A stretch of 64,000 nucleotides of DNA from positions 1-64,000 of the forward strand of contig NC_021289.1 in assembly GCF_000402035.1 (NCBI RefSeq). The letters run 5' to 3'. Of this stretch, positions 1-7,781 are shown piece by piece. The stretch is from Caballeronia insecticola. GTDB lineage: Bacteria > Pseudomonadota > Gammaproteobacteria > Burkholderiales > Burkholderiaceae. A program made the position numbers and the translations under genes. How positions within the stretch are numbered: the stretch's first letter is position 1; each line of letters starts with the position of its first letter. Below the pieces are notes generated by a model. It saw only the letters and a program-made list of their open reading frames with translations. It did not search any database and had not been told where the DNA came from.

Positions 1-25
1 CTTGAGGTTTACCGGTTCGCCGTTT

Positions 26-65
26 ATTCTTCGGTTTGCAGCTTGTTTTCCACAAACCGAAGAAT
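26..65. repeat. Inverted repeat upstream of parA
   Basis: Perfect 13-base arms (ATTCTTCGGTTTG and CAAACCGAAGAAT) are separated by 14 bases and end about 38 bases before the preferred parA start. The spacer and right arm contain TTTTCCACA, one mismatch from the DnaA box TTATCCACA. It could be an operator for autoregulation of the partition operon, a parS-like site, or part of the replication origin. The sequence alone does not decide between these. Confidence 0.6.
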
Positions 66-103
66 TATTTGCTTACCCAGGCCCGCCAGTGACTGCGAAC
101 TCC

Positions 104-1282
104 ATGTTAAGCGCTCGGCTTCCCGAAGTCGATCAATCCGTTTCGATCGAAACGCTACTGGGAGTGGCCGCCCAAGCCACTGATATTCTCAACCAGATCC
201 GCGATGCAATGTTGGAGCCGTATCCGCGCAAGAGCGCGCCGACATTCACGAGCTCCCAGGTGGCGTCGCTGTGCGGCATCGACAAGCAGCGGTTTCAATA
301 CCTGACCACCAAGGGTGATCTGCCCGCCGGGACGTCGAAGGGTGCGGGCCGAAGCAAGGAATTCACGCTCGAGGAAACCTTGAACTGGATCCGCGCGACG
401 AAAGAACGTCCGCGCCGGCCCGAGGGCAAGCGCGGACGCATTGTGACGGTGGCCAATTTCAAGGGCGGTGTCGCCAAGACGACCACGGCCGTGTCCGCTG
501 CGCAAGCGCTGACGCTGCTCGGCCGCCGGGTGCTCGTCATCGATTGCGATCCGCAAGGCACTACCACGCAGCTATGCGGCTGGGCGCCGGACGCCGAAAT
601 CTCGGACGATCAGACGCTGCTGCCGCTCATCTACGGCGATCGCGAGACCTTGCACTATGCGGTGCAGGAGACCTACTGGCACAACCTGGATCTGATTCCG
701 GCGTCGTCGTCTCTCTTCGACGCCGAGTTCGAGATCCCGGCCAAGGTCCTGAACGACAGCACGTTCGAATTCTGGGAGATCGTGCGTCGTGGCCTGATGC
801 CGCTCACCGACGAGTACGACGCCGTGATCATCGACACGCCGCCCGCGCTCAGCTACCTGACGATCAACGCCCTGCTGGCATCGGATGCAATTCTGCTGCC
901 CTGCCCGCCCGAGGCGCTCGACTTCGCCAGCTCCACACAATTCTGGCACCTCTTCGCCGATATCGCGAAGAAGCTGCCCGGCGTGCTGGAGCAGAAGCGT
1001 TTCGACTTCGTCAACGTGATCCTGACCAAAGCCAAGTCCGACGACGTATCGCGCGTCGTGCGCGGCTGGCTGCAAAAAGCATACGGCGATCGCGTGCTGC
1101 CGTTCGAGATTCCGGAGTCGACCGTTCCCAAGGGCGCATCGGCGCAATTGTCGACCGTCTACGACCTGTCGAAACCGGATGGCAGCACAGCCGCATATAA
1201 CCGATTCAAAGAGCCGCTCGACCGGCTCGCCGAACACCTCGACGCGCAGTTCGTTCGCGCTTGGAATCAGACGGAGGCGTAA
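104..1282 (+). CDS. parA: ParA family partition ATPase
   Basis: Walker-type ATPase that, with ParB and parS sites, segregates the replicon. The deviant Walker A motif KGGVAKTT lies at about residues 120-127 and the following strand VLVIDCDPQG at about 145-154. An N-terminal helix-turn-helix-like segment (about residues 47-95) is typical of plasmid and secondary-chromosome ParA proteins that also repress their own operon. The ATG chosen gives 392 residues. An upstream in-frame TTG at the window edge would add 34 residues through an inverted repeat and is less likely. parB begins on the next base after the stop codon, so the two genes form an operon. Confidence 0.93.
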   Translation: MLSARLPEVDQSVSIETLLGVAAQATDILNQIRDAMLEPYPRKSAPTFTSSQVASLCGIDKQRFQYLTTKGDLPAGTSKGAGRSKEFTLEETLNWIRATKERPRRPEGKRGRIVTVANFKGGVAKTTTAVSAAQALTLLGRRVLVIDCDPQGTTTQLCGWAPDAEISDDQTLLPLIYGDRETLHYAVQETYWHNLDLIPASSSLFDAEFEIPAKVLNDSTFEFWEIVRRGLMPLTDEYDAVIIDTPPALSYLTINALLASDAILLPCPPEALDFASSTQFWHLFADIAKKLPGVLEQKRFDFVNVILTKAKSDDVSRVVRGWLQKAYGDRVLPFEIPESTVPKGASAQLSTVYDLSKPDGSTAAYNRFKEPLDRLAEHLDAQFVRAWNQTEA

Positions 1283-2254
1283 ATGGGTATCGGGGACAGA
1301 CTCCTCGCGAAAACCGCGAACATCGGCAGCAAGCCTGCGGATGGCTTGCAGCCGCGGCCGGCCAGTACGGAGGCACGCACATCGCCGGGCCGCTTGATGG
1401 ATGCGCAACATCGCATCAATACGGCGCAGGCACGGATCAAAGAACTCGAGGTGCAACTCGAAGAGCGGGCGGCACTCGAGGTGCCGCTCGACTCGCTTAT
1501 TGAGGTGCGAGGGCGTCGGCGCAAGCTGACCTCGGAGCAGTTTCAGGAGCTGAAGAACAACCTCGCCCAGCATGCGCTCGCCACGCCAATTTTGGTGCGC
1601 GTACTGCCGGATGCGCGATTCGAGATCATCGCCGGACACAATCGCGTCGCCGCGTATCGCGATCTTGGTCGCACGACTATTCGCGCAAACGTGGCTTCTA
1701 TCGAAGAAGGCGAAATCGAGTTTGCAGCGTTCTTCTCGAACCTGCTGTCGCCGTCGCTTACCGACTTCGAGAAGTATTGGAACTTCAAGCGCCTTCAAGA
1801 GTTGAGCGGGCTTTCTCGTACCGAGATTTCCGAAAGCGCGGGTTTGAGCAAAAGTCATGTCACGCGCATTTTTTCGTTTGACGCACTTCCCGAAGCAGCC
1901 AAGACGGCGCTCGCCGAGAAACCCGAACGACTGGGAAGCAACGCGGCGCAAAAACTTGCGGCGCTGACCGAGGCAGGGAAGTCGGACAAAGTGGTCGAGG
2001 CAGTTCGCCGCCTGATCGACGACGAAAGCTTTACTCAGGATAAGGCGGTTGCGTTTGCCGCAGAGAAGCCGCGCACCGTGGCGCCGAGTGCGACTGTTGT
2101 TCGATCGGGAAGAAGGAAGGTCTGCGAGATTTCAACTCGCAACGGCGTCGTCGGCGTTCGTTTCTTCGAGAAAGATTCGTCAGACGTCGAGCAGTGGGGG
2201 CAGCGCATCGCCGATTTCATCAACAAAACGTTGAGCGAGTCGGAGCAGGAGTGA
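1283..2254 (+). CDS. parB: ParB family partition protein
   Basis: Centromere-binding partner of ParA, 323 residues. A short coiled-coil-prone segment spans about 41-64. The ParB/Sulfiredoxin nucleotide-binding motif appears as GHNRVAAYR at 118-126, and the DNA-binding helix-turn-helix lies at about 178-200 (GLSRTEISESAGLSKSHVTR). The C-terminus (INKTLSE) fits a dimerisation tail. The ATG directly abuts the parA stop codon, so translation is probably coupled. A short AT-rich gap and a replication gene follow, which is the parA-parB-rep order of Burkholderia secondary replicons. Confidence 0.93.
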   Translation: MGIGDRLLAKTANIGSKPADGLQPRPASTEARTSPGRLMDAQHRINTAQARIKELEVQLEERAALEVPLDSLIEVRGRRRKLTSEQFQELKNNLAQHALATPILVRVLPDARFEIIAGHNRVAAYRDLGRTTIRANVASIEEGEIEFAAFFSNLLSPSLTDFEKYWNFKRLQELSGLSRTEISESAGLSKSHVTRIFSFDALPEAAKTALAEKPERLGSNAAQKLAALTEAGKSDKVVEAVRRLIDDESFTQDKAVAFAAEKPRTVAPSATVVRSGRRKVCEISTRNGVVGVRFFEKDSSDVEQWGQRIADFINKTLSESEQE

Positions 2255-2258
2255 AGCT

Positions 2259-2289
2259 CTAGTAGGTTTTCTTTTTAAATCAGACACTT
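2259..2289 (+). repeat. Iteron-like direct repeat, copy 1
   Basis: A 31-base unit beginning CTAGTAG, with TTAAATCA in the middle and ending CACTT. It matches copy 2 at 24 of 31 positions, with starts 64 bases apart, about six helical turns. The repeats lie between parB and the replication gene, so binding by the Rep protein is the simplest idea. Confidence 0.5.
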
Positions 2290-2322
2290 ACCAGAAACGC
2301 CGCAAGTACGGTTAGATCGACC

Positions 2323-2353
2323 CTAGTAGAAACTCTTGTTAAATCAACCACTT
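2323..2353 (+). repeat. Iteron-like direct repeat, copy 2
   Basis: Second copy of the 31-base unit (CTAGTAG, then TTAAATCA, then CACTT). The ends and centre are conserved relative to copy 1, while bases 8-11 and 25-26 vary. Conserved blocks spaced this way are typical of protein-binding repeats. Confidence 0.5.
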
Positions 2354-2404
2354 GAAGAATTCGCAACAAAGAGGTCTCTATGTAACTAGCAAACGCTAGA
2401 AAGA

Positions 2405-2436
2405 CAAAAGCCTTCGGCGCCAACCGAAGGCTTTTG
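2405..2436 (+). terminator. Bidirectional terminator-like hairpin after parAB
   Basis: A perfect 13-base stem (CAAAAGCCTTCGG paired with CCGAAGGCTTTTG) encloses a 6-base loop CGCCAA. The A and T runs at the stem base allow it to work in both directions. It would end the parAB transcript before the replication gene. Confidence 0.75.
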
Positions 2437-2558
2437 AATATCGGGCTTTACTGCTGATCGCCCGGTCCGCTTCCCGACGCCAATCGGGTCACGAGTGCAC
2501 ACCTCGAAGTTTAGCGGATCGCGATGGGCAGTCAAGCGTTTGTCCTCCATTTTTCGAA

Positions 2559-3896
2559 ATGGACGCATTTGACATGCTTATCGCGCAACATTCCGTTGCA
2601 GGCGAGGTCACTTCTCGCCTGCAGAATCCTGAAACGCCGCTCGAGACAGACGATCGAGAGGCGCTCGAAGAGTACGCGTGTGATCGATCGAACCTTCCTT
2701 GGGTCATCTTTCGCGCTGCTCATCGGGCGAACCACACGTCGGCGCTTCCCGCTCGCGCTCGTGGCTTGCTTGCAGCGCTCGCACGTACCGTGGATGCCGC
2801 GCGCCCTTACGCCGCTATCTTCGCGCGCAGGGAATTGCTAACCGGTCGAGCCATGCAGTCGATGCGCACGTTCTATAGAAGCCTGGACGATCTGGAGAAG
2901 GCGGGATTCATCACCCGCCCGCCGCAGAAACGTTATGGCGACGCCGGCCTGTTCGGGCGTGCCTATCTTCACCTGACGTCGAAATCTGCCGAATTGCTCG
3001 GGTTGATCGAACCTGCCGCCGAAACCGTTTCGTCCGACGACGCGCGCGCGGAGCAGGTCACGAAGCCCGAACTGGATCCTTCATTTGCCGTCCCGTCTGC
3101 CACGATGGCAGACGGCGCTATATATAAGGATCTATACCCTATTCATCAAAAGGGACAACCAGGCACCGTCCCGGCTGACCTTCAGCGCCTGCTGCCTCTG
3201 GGATTTCGTGAATTTCTCGTTTTCAAACTGATGCGCGAAGCCAAGCGCCACGGCAAGCTTCTTTCGGATGTCGTCGAAGCCAGTTGGGAACACCTGCGCC
3301 GCGCGACCTATCCGATCAGCTACCTGCGCACGCTCCTGCGCGCCCCAGTCGATTTCGCCTATCGTGTCCGCACGCAGCGCGTCGCCGTCATCGAGCGGAC
3401 GGAGCAGCGTCAACGTGCCGAGGAGGTCGCTAGCGAAATTGCGGATCTCAGAGGCGAATCGTTCGTGAGCCGGGATGGTCTACGCAGCTATCGGATTTCC
3501 GACGACGCCAAGACGATCGTCATCAAGCATCGTGAAGAAGCGCAGCCGCGCGTGCATGCGGGCAACTGGGCGCGTGAATTCCTTGGCGCCGTACGTGCAG
3601 GCCAAATCGCCCGGGCGATGCCGCCCGCGCCTGAAGCCTGCGACACGTTCAATCGCCACGAACAAGCGCCGACACACGGCGATCTTCAAACCGTCCAGAA
3701 TCGCGCGACGCCGAATCGCAATTTCCGAAATGAACTCAACGATTTGAAGCAGATTCTTCGCTTGAAGCAAGCCGGTTTCGCCCCAACTAGAGAACCAAGG
3801 GCCGCTGCAGAACCGCGTAGCAAATCAGCGAAACCGTTGTTTCCGCTTGATTCGTTATTGCGAGCAATATCCGGCGAAGCAGCGCCTGGCGCGTGA
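2559..3896 (+). CDS. Putative replication initiator of the secondary replicon
   Basis: A 445-residue basic protein with no catalytic motif that I recognise. Residues about 98-140 (SMRTFYRSLDDLEKAGFI and following) look like a winged helix with the loop KRYGDAGLFG. The C-terminal part is rich in Arg and Lys. Its place directly after parAB and a repeat-bearing AT-rich gap matches the replication protein of Burkholderia chromosome 2 type replicons, and the function is assigned on that context plus the DNA-binding look. A role as a transcription regulator cannot be excluded. Confidence 0.6.
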   Translation: MDAFDMLIAQHSVAGEVTSRLQNPETPLETDDREALEEYACDRSNLPWVIFRAAHRANHTSALPARARGLLAALARTVDAARPYAAIFARRELLTGRAMQSMRTFYRSLDDLEKAGFITRPPQKRYGDAGLFGRAYLHLTSKSAELLGLIEPAAETVSSDDARAEQVTKPELDPSFAVPSATMADGAIYKDLYPIHQKGQPGTVPADLQRLLPLGFREFLVFKLMREAKRHGKLLSDVVEASWEHLRRATYPISYLRTLLRAPVDFAYRVRTQRVAVIERTEQRQRAEEVASEIADLRGESFVSRDGLRSYRISDDAKTIVIKHREEAQPRVHAGNWAREFLGAVRAGQIARAMPPAPEACDTFNRHEQAPTHGDLQTVQNRATPNRNFRNELNDLKQILRLKQAGFAPTREPRAAAEPRSKSAKPLFPLDSLLRAISGEAAPGA

Positions 3897-4219
3897 ACAC
3901 GATCCTCTTCGGCGACGATCGTGGTGACATCGCGCAACAGCCACAAAGGGCGCATTTCATCAGATGAAATGCGCACGTAACGCACACGAAGAAACTTTTT
4001 GAAACAGGTGCTGCGCCGCAGCAGATACTGATATACTCTAAGGTTGCGCCTGATAGGGCGTTTCAAAAACGCTAACCGCGCGTGATTGCGGTTCGTGTGC
4101 TTTGCTCGATGCGATTTTCAGCAGCCGTCCGTGGTCGAAGCTGTCATCGATATCATCGCGAGCCGTTACGCTCGCTCCGGGGATCTGTCGTCGCCGAGCA
4201 AACCTGTCGAGGAGAAAGT
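3897..4219. other. Gap with palindrome and rpoD leader
   Basis: No gene is seen. The gap holds a 25-base perfect palindrome, a weak promoter-like pair (TTGAAA then GATACT, 19-base spacing, at about 3999-4029) and a nearby TATACT at 4032-4037. The leader has two potential hairpins, GCGTTT/AAACGC near 4059-4073 and AACCGC/GCGGTT near 4075-4094. The leader is long enough for post-transcriptional control of rpoD, but no known riboswitch is recognised. Confidence 0.5.
3950..3974. repeat. 25-base perfect palindrome between rep and rpoD
   Basis: The arms GCGCATTTCATC and GATGAAATGCGC flank a single central A. There is no T-run on either side, so it is not a normal intrinsic terminator. A related but looser inverted repeat sharing GCATTTCA and TGAAAT lies beyond the far end of rpoD. 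It may be a protein-binding or centromere-like site near the replication module. Confidence 0.6.
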
Positions 4220-6217
4220 ATGGCAAGTTTTGATCGGGAAGATTCGGAGCTGGACATCGTCGCGCCGGCGCGCAGGTCAGCAGGCCGACGGGCGAAACAA
4301 GGCAAGGGCCAGACCGGCACGATGCAGCCCGATGTCGCAATGACCGCGGAGCAGAATGAAGAGCGTCAGCGTCAAATGCGCGCGCTCATCCAGTTGGGCA
4401 AGGAACGCGGCTACCTGACGCACGCCGAGATCAGCGACCACCTGCCGGATAACTTCGCCGAAACCGCGGCGATGGAAACGATCGTCAGCACGTTCAACGA
4501 CATGGGCGTCGCTGTCTACGAGCAGGCGCCGGATGCCGAAACGCTGCTGCTGAGCGATAACGCCCCGAGCGTCGTCGCGGACGAGCAGTCGGAAGAGGAA
4601 GCTGAGAACGCGCTGTCAACGGTCGATTCGGAGTTCGGCCGCACGACCGATCCCGTACGCATGTACATGCGCGAAATGGGCGCGACCGAGCTGCTCACGC
4701 GCGCCGGCGAAATCGCCATCGCGAAGCGTATCGAAGACGGTCTGCACGAGATGATCCAGGCGATCGCGGCATGTCCGTCGACCGTTGCGACCATTCTCGC
4801 GGACGCGGCGCAAGTCGAGTCGGGCGAACTGAAGATCGACGATCTGGTCGACGGTCTGAAGGAAGAGGATCTGGAAGAAGAAATTTCGGCATCCGATGCA
4901 AACGACGCAACCGAGATCGATACGGATACCGAAGAATCCGACGATGATTCGGACGACGAAGACGATCTCGAGGGCGGCGACGCCAGCGCATCGAACGAAG
5001 CGCGTCTCAAGCAATTGAAGGCGGATTGCCTCGAAATCTTCGCACGCGTGCGCGAGTTGGCGGAACAGGCCAGCGCGCCGAAGGGTTCGGGCGCGGCGGC
5101 GGCGAAGGTCGTCGAAAAAGCGCGTGCCGAGATTCAGCGCGAACTCGGTTCGATCCGCTTCACGGCGAAGACCATCGACCGTTTGTGCGTCGACGTTCAG
5201 CAGCAAGTCGCGCAAGTGCGTGAGATCGAGCGTCGCGTGCTGCAGATCGCGGTGGACCGTTGCGGCATGCCGCGCGAGAAGTTCGTCGAATCGTTCCCGG
5301 GTCACGAGACCGATCTCGAATGGACGACGCGCGCGGCCGGTGCGAAGCAATACGGCGCGTCGCTCGAGCGCAGCCTGCCGGCTATCCAGGCCGAGCAGCA
5401 AAAGCTCATCGACATCGAGAGCATGGTGCAGATGCCGCTCAAGCAACTCAAGCAGATCAACCGTCAGATGACGGCTGCCGAGTTGAAGATGCGTCAGGCC
5501 AAGCGCGAGATGATCGAAGCGAATCTGCGTCTCGTGATTTCGATCGCCAAGAAGTACGTGAACCGCGGCATGCAGTTCCTGGATCTGATCCAGGAAGGCA
5601 ACATCGGTCTGATGAAGGCGGTGGACAAGTTCGAATATCGCCGTGGCTGGAAGTTCTCGACGTACGCGACGTGGTGGGTGCGTCAGGCCGTGACGCGTTC
5701 GCTCGCCGATCAGGCGCGCACGATCCGCGTGCCGGTTCACATGATCGAAACGATCAACAAGCTGAACCGCATTTCGCGCGAGATCTTGCAGCAGACCGGT
5801 CAGGAAGCGCATCCGTCGGTGCTCGCCGAGCGCATGGAAATGCCCGAGGAAAAGATCCGCGGCATTCTCAAGATCGCGAAGCAGCCGGTGTCGCTGGAAA
5901 CGCCGGTCGGTGAAGATGCCGACGCAACGCTTGGCGACATGATCGAGGATCAGGGCGCGACATCTCCGGCGGAAGCCGCCGTGCATGCAAACATGCGCGC
6001 TGCAATCGACGACGCGCTCAACGCACTGTCGCCGCGCGAAGCGAAGGTTCTGCGCATGCGTTTTGGTATCGACACGGCGTCGGACTACACGCTCGAAGAA
6101 TTGGGCAAGCAGTTCGACGTGACGCGCGAGCGTATTCGTCAGATCGAAAGCAAGGCCATGCGCAAGCTGATGCATCCGAGCCGCGCCGACAAGCTGCGTC
6201 CGTTCCTGGATCGCTGA
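4220..6217 (+). CDS. rpoD: RNA polymerase primary sigma factor RpoD
   Basis: Sigma-70 class factor of 665 residues, full length for beta-proteobacterial RpoD. It has an N-terminal region 1.1, region 1.2 from about residue 144 ([11 protein letters not shown]), a very acidic Asp/Glu stretch in the non-conserved region, region 2 from about 435 ([19 protein letters not shown], then the [14 protein letters not shown] core) and region 4.2 at about 633-650 ([17 protein letters not shown]). The ATG at this start has GGAG five bases upstream. An upstream extension would read through the leader. The factor should recognise ordinary -35/-10 promoters. The notable point is its place next to the partition and replication genes of what looks like a secondary replicon. 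Confidence 0.95.
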   Translation: MASFDREDSELDIVAPARRSAGRRAKQGKGQTGTMQPDVAMTAEQNEERQRQMRALIQLGKERGYLTHAEISDHLPDNFAETAAMETIVSTFNDMGVAVYEQAPDAETLLLSDNAPSVVADEQSEEEAENALSTVDSEFGRTTDPVRMYMREMGATELLTRAGEIAIAKRIEDGLHEMIQAIAACPSTVATILADAAQVESGELKIDDLVDGLKEEDLEEEISASDANDATEIDTDTEESDDDSDDEDDLEGGDASASNEARLKQLKADCLEIFARVRELAEQASAPKGSGAAAAKVVEKARAEIQRELGSIRFTAKTIDRLCVDVQQQVAQVREIERRVLQIAVDRCGMPREKFVESFPGHETDLEWTTRAAGAKQYGASLERSLPAIQAEQQKLIDIESMVQMPLKQLKQINRQMTAAELKMRQAKREMIEANLRLVISIAKKYVNRGMQFLDLIQEGNIGLMKAVDKFEYRRGWKFSTYATWWVRQAVTRSLADQARTIRVPVHMIETINKLNRISREILQQTGQEAHPSVLAERMEMPEEKIRGILKIAKQPVSLETPVGEDADATLGDMIEDQGATSPAEAAVHANMRAAIDDALNALSPREAKVLRMRFGIDTASDYTLEELGKQFDVTRERIRQIESKAMRKLMHPSRADKLRPFLDR

Positions 6218-6257
6218 TCTTGCCGGCGGCCTGATCGAAAGATCGGGCAGGCTCGAC

Positions 6258-6295
6258 AACGCGTGCCGCCTCAACGGGCGGCACGCGTTTTTTTA
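6258..6295 (+). terminator. Intrinsic terminator of rpoD
   Basis: A perfect 13-base stem (AACGCGTGCCGCC paired with GGCGGCACGCGTT) with a 6-base loop is followed by seven further T residues. It sits about 40 bases after the rpoD stop codon. Confidence 0.9.
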
Positions 6296-6323
6296 TGCGC
6301 GCGAATTCTGAGCGCGAATTCGA

Positions 6324-6683
6324 TCAACCGCGCGCGGCGCCTTTCGGCGCACCGGTCGACGCGCACGCCTTCAGCGCGACGATCGCCTTGTTTGCGAGCG
6401 CGAGCGTTTCCTCGCACGCGAGCCGGTCGCGGAAGATCGAGCAGCCGCCGCCCGCGTTGACGCGCGCGACCGCGTTGCGCACCTTGTCCAGCGCCGATTG
6501 CGGCGAACCCGTGTCCTTGATGATCGAGGCGATGTCGAACGCGCTGCCGGCATCGGTCTCAACGTAGCCCGGACATTGCGTCTGCGCATGAGCCGCAGCG
6601 CAAATCAGTCCGATGGCGGCGATGGCTGGAAAGCGTCGCGGGCGGAGAGCGCGAGCCGAAAGGGAGAAGGAGAGAGTATTCAT
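6324..6683 (-). CDS. Exported hypothetical protein
   Basis: A 119-residue protein with a Sec signal peptide (ALRPRRFPAIAAIGLICAAAHA) and a short mature part containing four cysteines (CPGYVE, GGCS, ACEET, KACAS) that could form two disulfides. No family is recognised. The chosen ATG puts the signal peptide at the N-terminus; longer in-frame readings exist upstream. It faces the rpoD terminator and ends just beyond it. Confidence 0.6.
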   Translation of the reverse strand: MNTLSFSLSARALRPRRFPAIAAIGLICAAAHAQTQCPGYVETDAGSAFDIASIIKDTGSPQSALDKVRNAVARVNAGGGCSIFRDRLACEETLALANKAIVALKACASTGAPKGAARG

Positions 6684-7015
6684 AGGCGTCACCACCCTTG
6701 AACATCGAACTTGAGCATCGAACAAGTCTTTTCGAAGGCGCAAGGCGTGCAGCGGTTGTCCACAGTTTCGCTGGACAAGCATGTGGATATCCTGAGCATC
6801 GCCGGGCCAAGGCATTGATGCGTAACGCATTTCACCTGACGTGTGAAATTCGCGCGCGTCGCACGTCATTGTGAACCCGTTCGGCGATTTTCGTCGTCGT
6901 GCCAAAAATGCCACCGCTCGTATGGCCGCGAATGCGGGGGTGCGCGCAGTCGGCATCCGTGACATAACCTCCGCAGTGCGCGCCGGCGCCCGAAACACTT
7001 CGGAAGGAGACAGAC
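6684..7015. other. Intergenic region with DnaA-box-like pair and inverted repeat
   Basis: No gene is supported. TTGTCCACA (6756-6764) and, in the opposite orientation, ATATCCACA (read on the minus strand at 6782-6790) each differ by one base from the DnaA box TTATCCACA. A 7-7-7 inverted repeat (ATTTCAC and GTGAAAT, 6829-6849) follows. A GAAGGAG ribosome-binding site precedes the next gene. Confidence 0.5.
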
Positions 7016-7759
7016 ATGGCCAACATCAAAATTTCCGTCATCAATGCGAGCACCGTTCTGACGGATGACGAAGTGAAGGCCGCCGTGCCGGCCTTGCAGA
7101 CGCAGGTCAGCAAGCATTTCGCGCCCGCTTGGGGCATCGACGCGGATCTCACGTTCGTCAAGAAAAAGGGCAAGCCCGCGCCGGGGACCTGGTGGCTGTC
7201 GATCCTCGACAACTCCGATCAGGCGGGCGCGCTGGGCTATCACGACGTGACCAACGAAGGCCTGCCGCTCGGCAAGGTGTTCGCGAAGACCGATCAGCAG
7301 TACGGCAACAAGTGGACGGTCACCGCAAGCCATGAACTGCTTGAAATGCTCGCCGATCCCGACATCAACTTGACGGTATTCGTGCAGCCGAACGCCACGC
7401 AAGGCGTGCTCTATGCCTACGAAATCTGCGATGCCTGCGAAGCCGACGATCTCGGTTACGACATCGACGGCGTGCGCGTATCGGATTTCGTGTTTCCGTC
7501 GTGGTTCGAGACGTCGCGCAAGGCGGGCAGCGCGCAGTTCGACTACTGCAAGCATCTGAAAAAGCCTGTTCCGGCGATGTTGCCGGGCGGCTATATCGGC
7601 GCGTTCAACGTGAGCGCGGGCAGCGGCTGGAATCAGATCACCGCGCAAGGCCACCCGGCGACGTATCAGATGCGCGCCAAGGTCGGCACGCGCCGCGAGC
7701 GCCGCAGGACGCCGCGCGATCAGTGGATGGCCAGCGCGGCGACCTTCAAATCGAAATAG
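7016..7759 (+). CDS. Metallopeptidase-like protein with HELLE motif
   Basis: A 247-residue cytoplasmic-looking protein. Residues about 104-115 read TASHELLEMLAD, with His106 and Glu107 in an HExxE zinc-site arrangement, followed by Asp-Pro. The middle holds a cysteine pair (ICDACEADD) and the tail is strongly basic (GTRRERRRTPRDQW). Proteins of this type are often annotated as hypothetical. A zinc-dependent hydrolase is inferred from the motif alone. A strong GAAGGAG site precedes the ATG, and the gene stands alone. Confidence 0.6.
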   Translation: MANIKISVINASTVLTDDEVKAAVPALQTQVSKHFAPAWGIDADLTFVKKKGKPAPGTWWLSILDNSDQAGALGYHDVTNEGLPLGKVFAKTDQQYGNKWTVTASHELLEMLADPDINLTVFVQPNATQGVLYAYEICDACEADDLGYDIDGVRVSDFVFPSWFETSRKAGSAQFDYCKHLKKPVPAMLPGGYIGAFNVSAGSGWNQITAQGHPATYQMRAKVGTRRERRRTPRDQWMASAATFKSK

Positions 7760-7781
7760 CCGACTGGCCGATGCCGAGCGC

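Larger units (their letters stand above)
2255..2558. other. Candidate replication origin region between parB and rep
   Basis: No gene is visible here. The first 150 bases are clearly more AT-rich than the surrounding coding DNA. They hold two related 31-base direct repeats, a small CTAGC/GCTAG inverted repeat at 2386-2399 and a strong hairpin at 2405-2436. Position between parB and the replication protein, AT-richness and iteron-like repeats are what is expected of a Rep-dependent origin. No perfect DnaA box was found inside it. Confidence 0.5.

Noticed and set aside
155..556. Long open frame on the opposite strand of parA
   Set aside because: It lacks a ribosome-binding site and is a mirror of the GC-rich parA codons.
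572..1951. 459-codon open frame antisense to parA and parB
   Set aside because: It is rich in Arg and His, as expected for the antisense of high-GC genes, and it overlaps two certain genes.
3999..4029. TTGAAA-N19-GATACT as the rpoD promoter
   Set aside because: The 19-base spacing and weak boxes are not enough for a firm call, so it is mentioned only as part of the gap.
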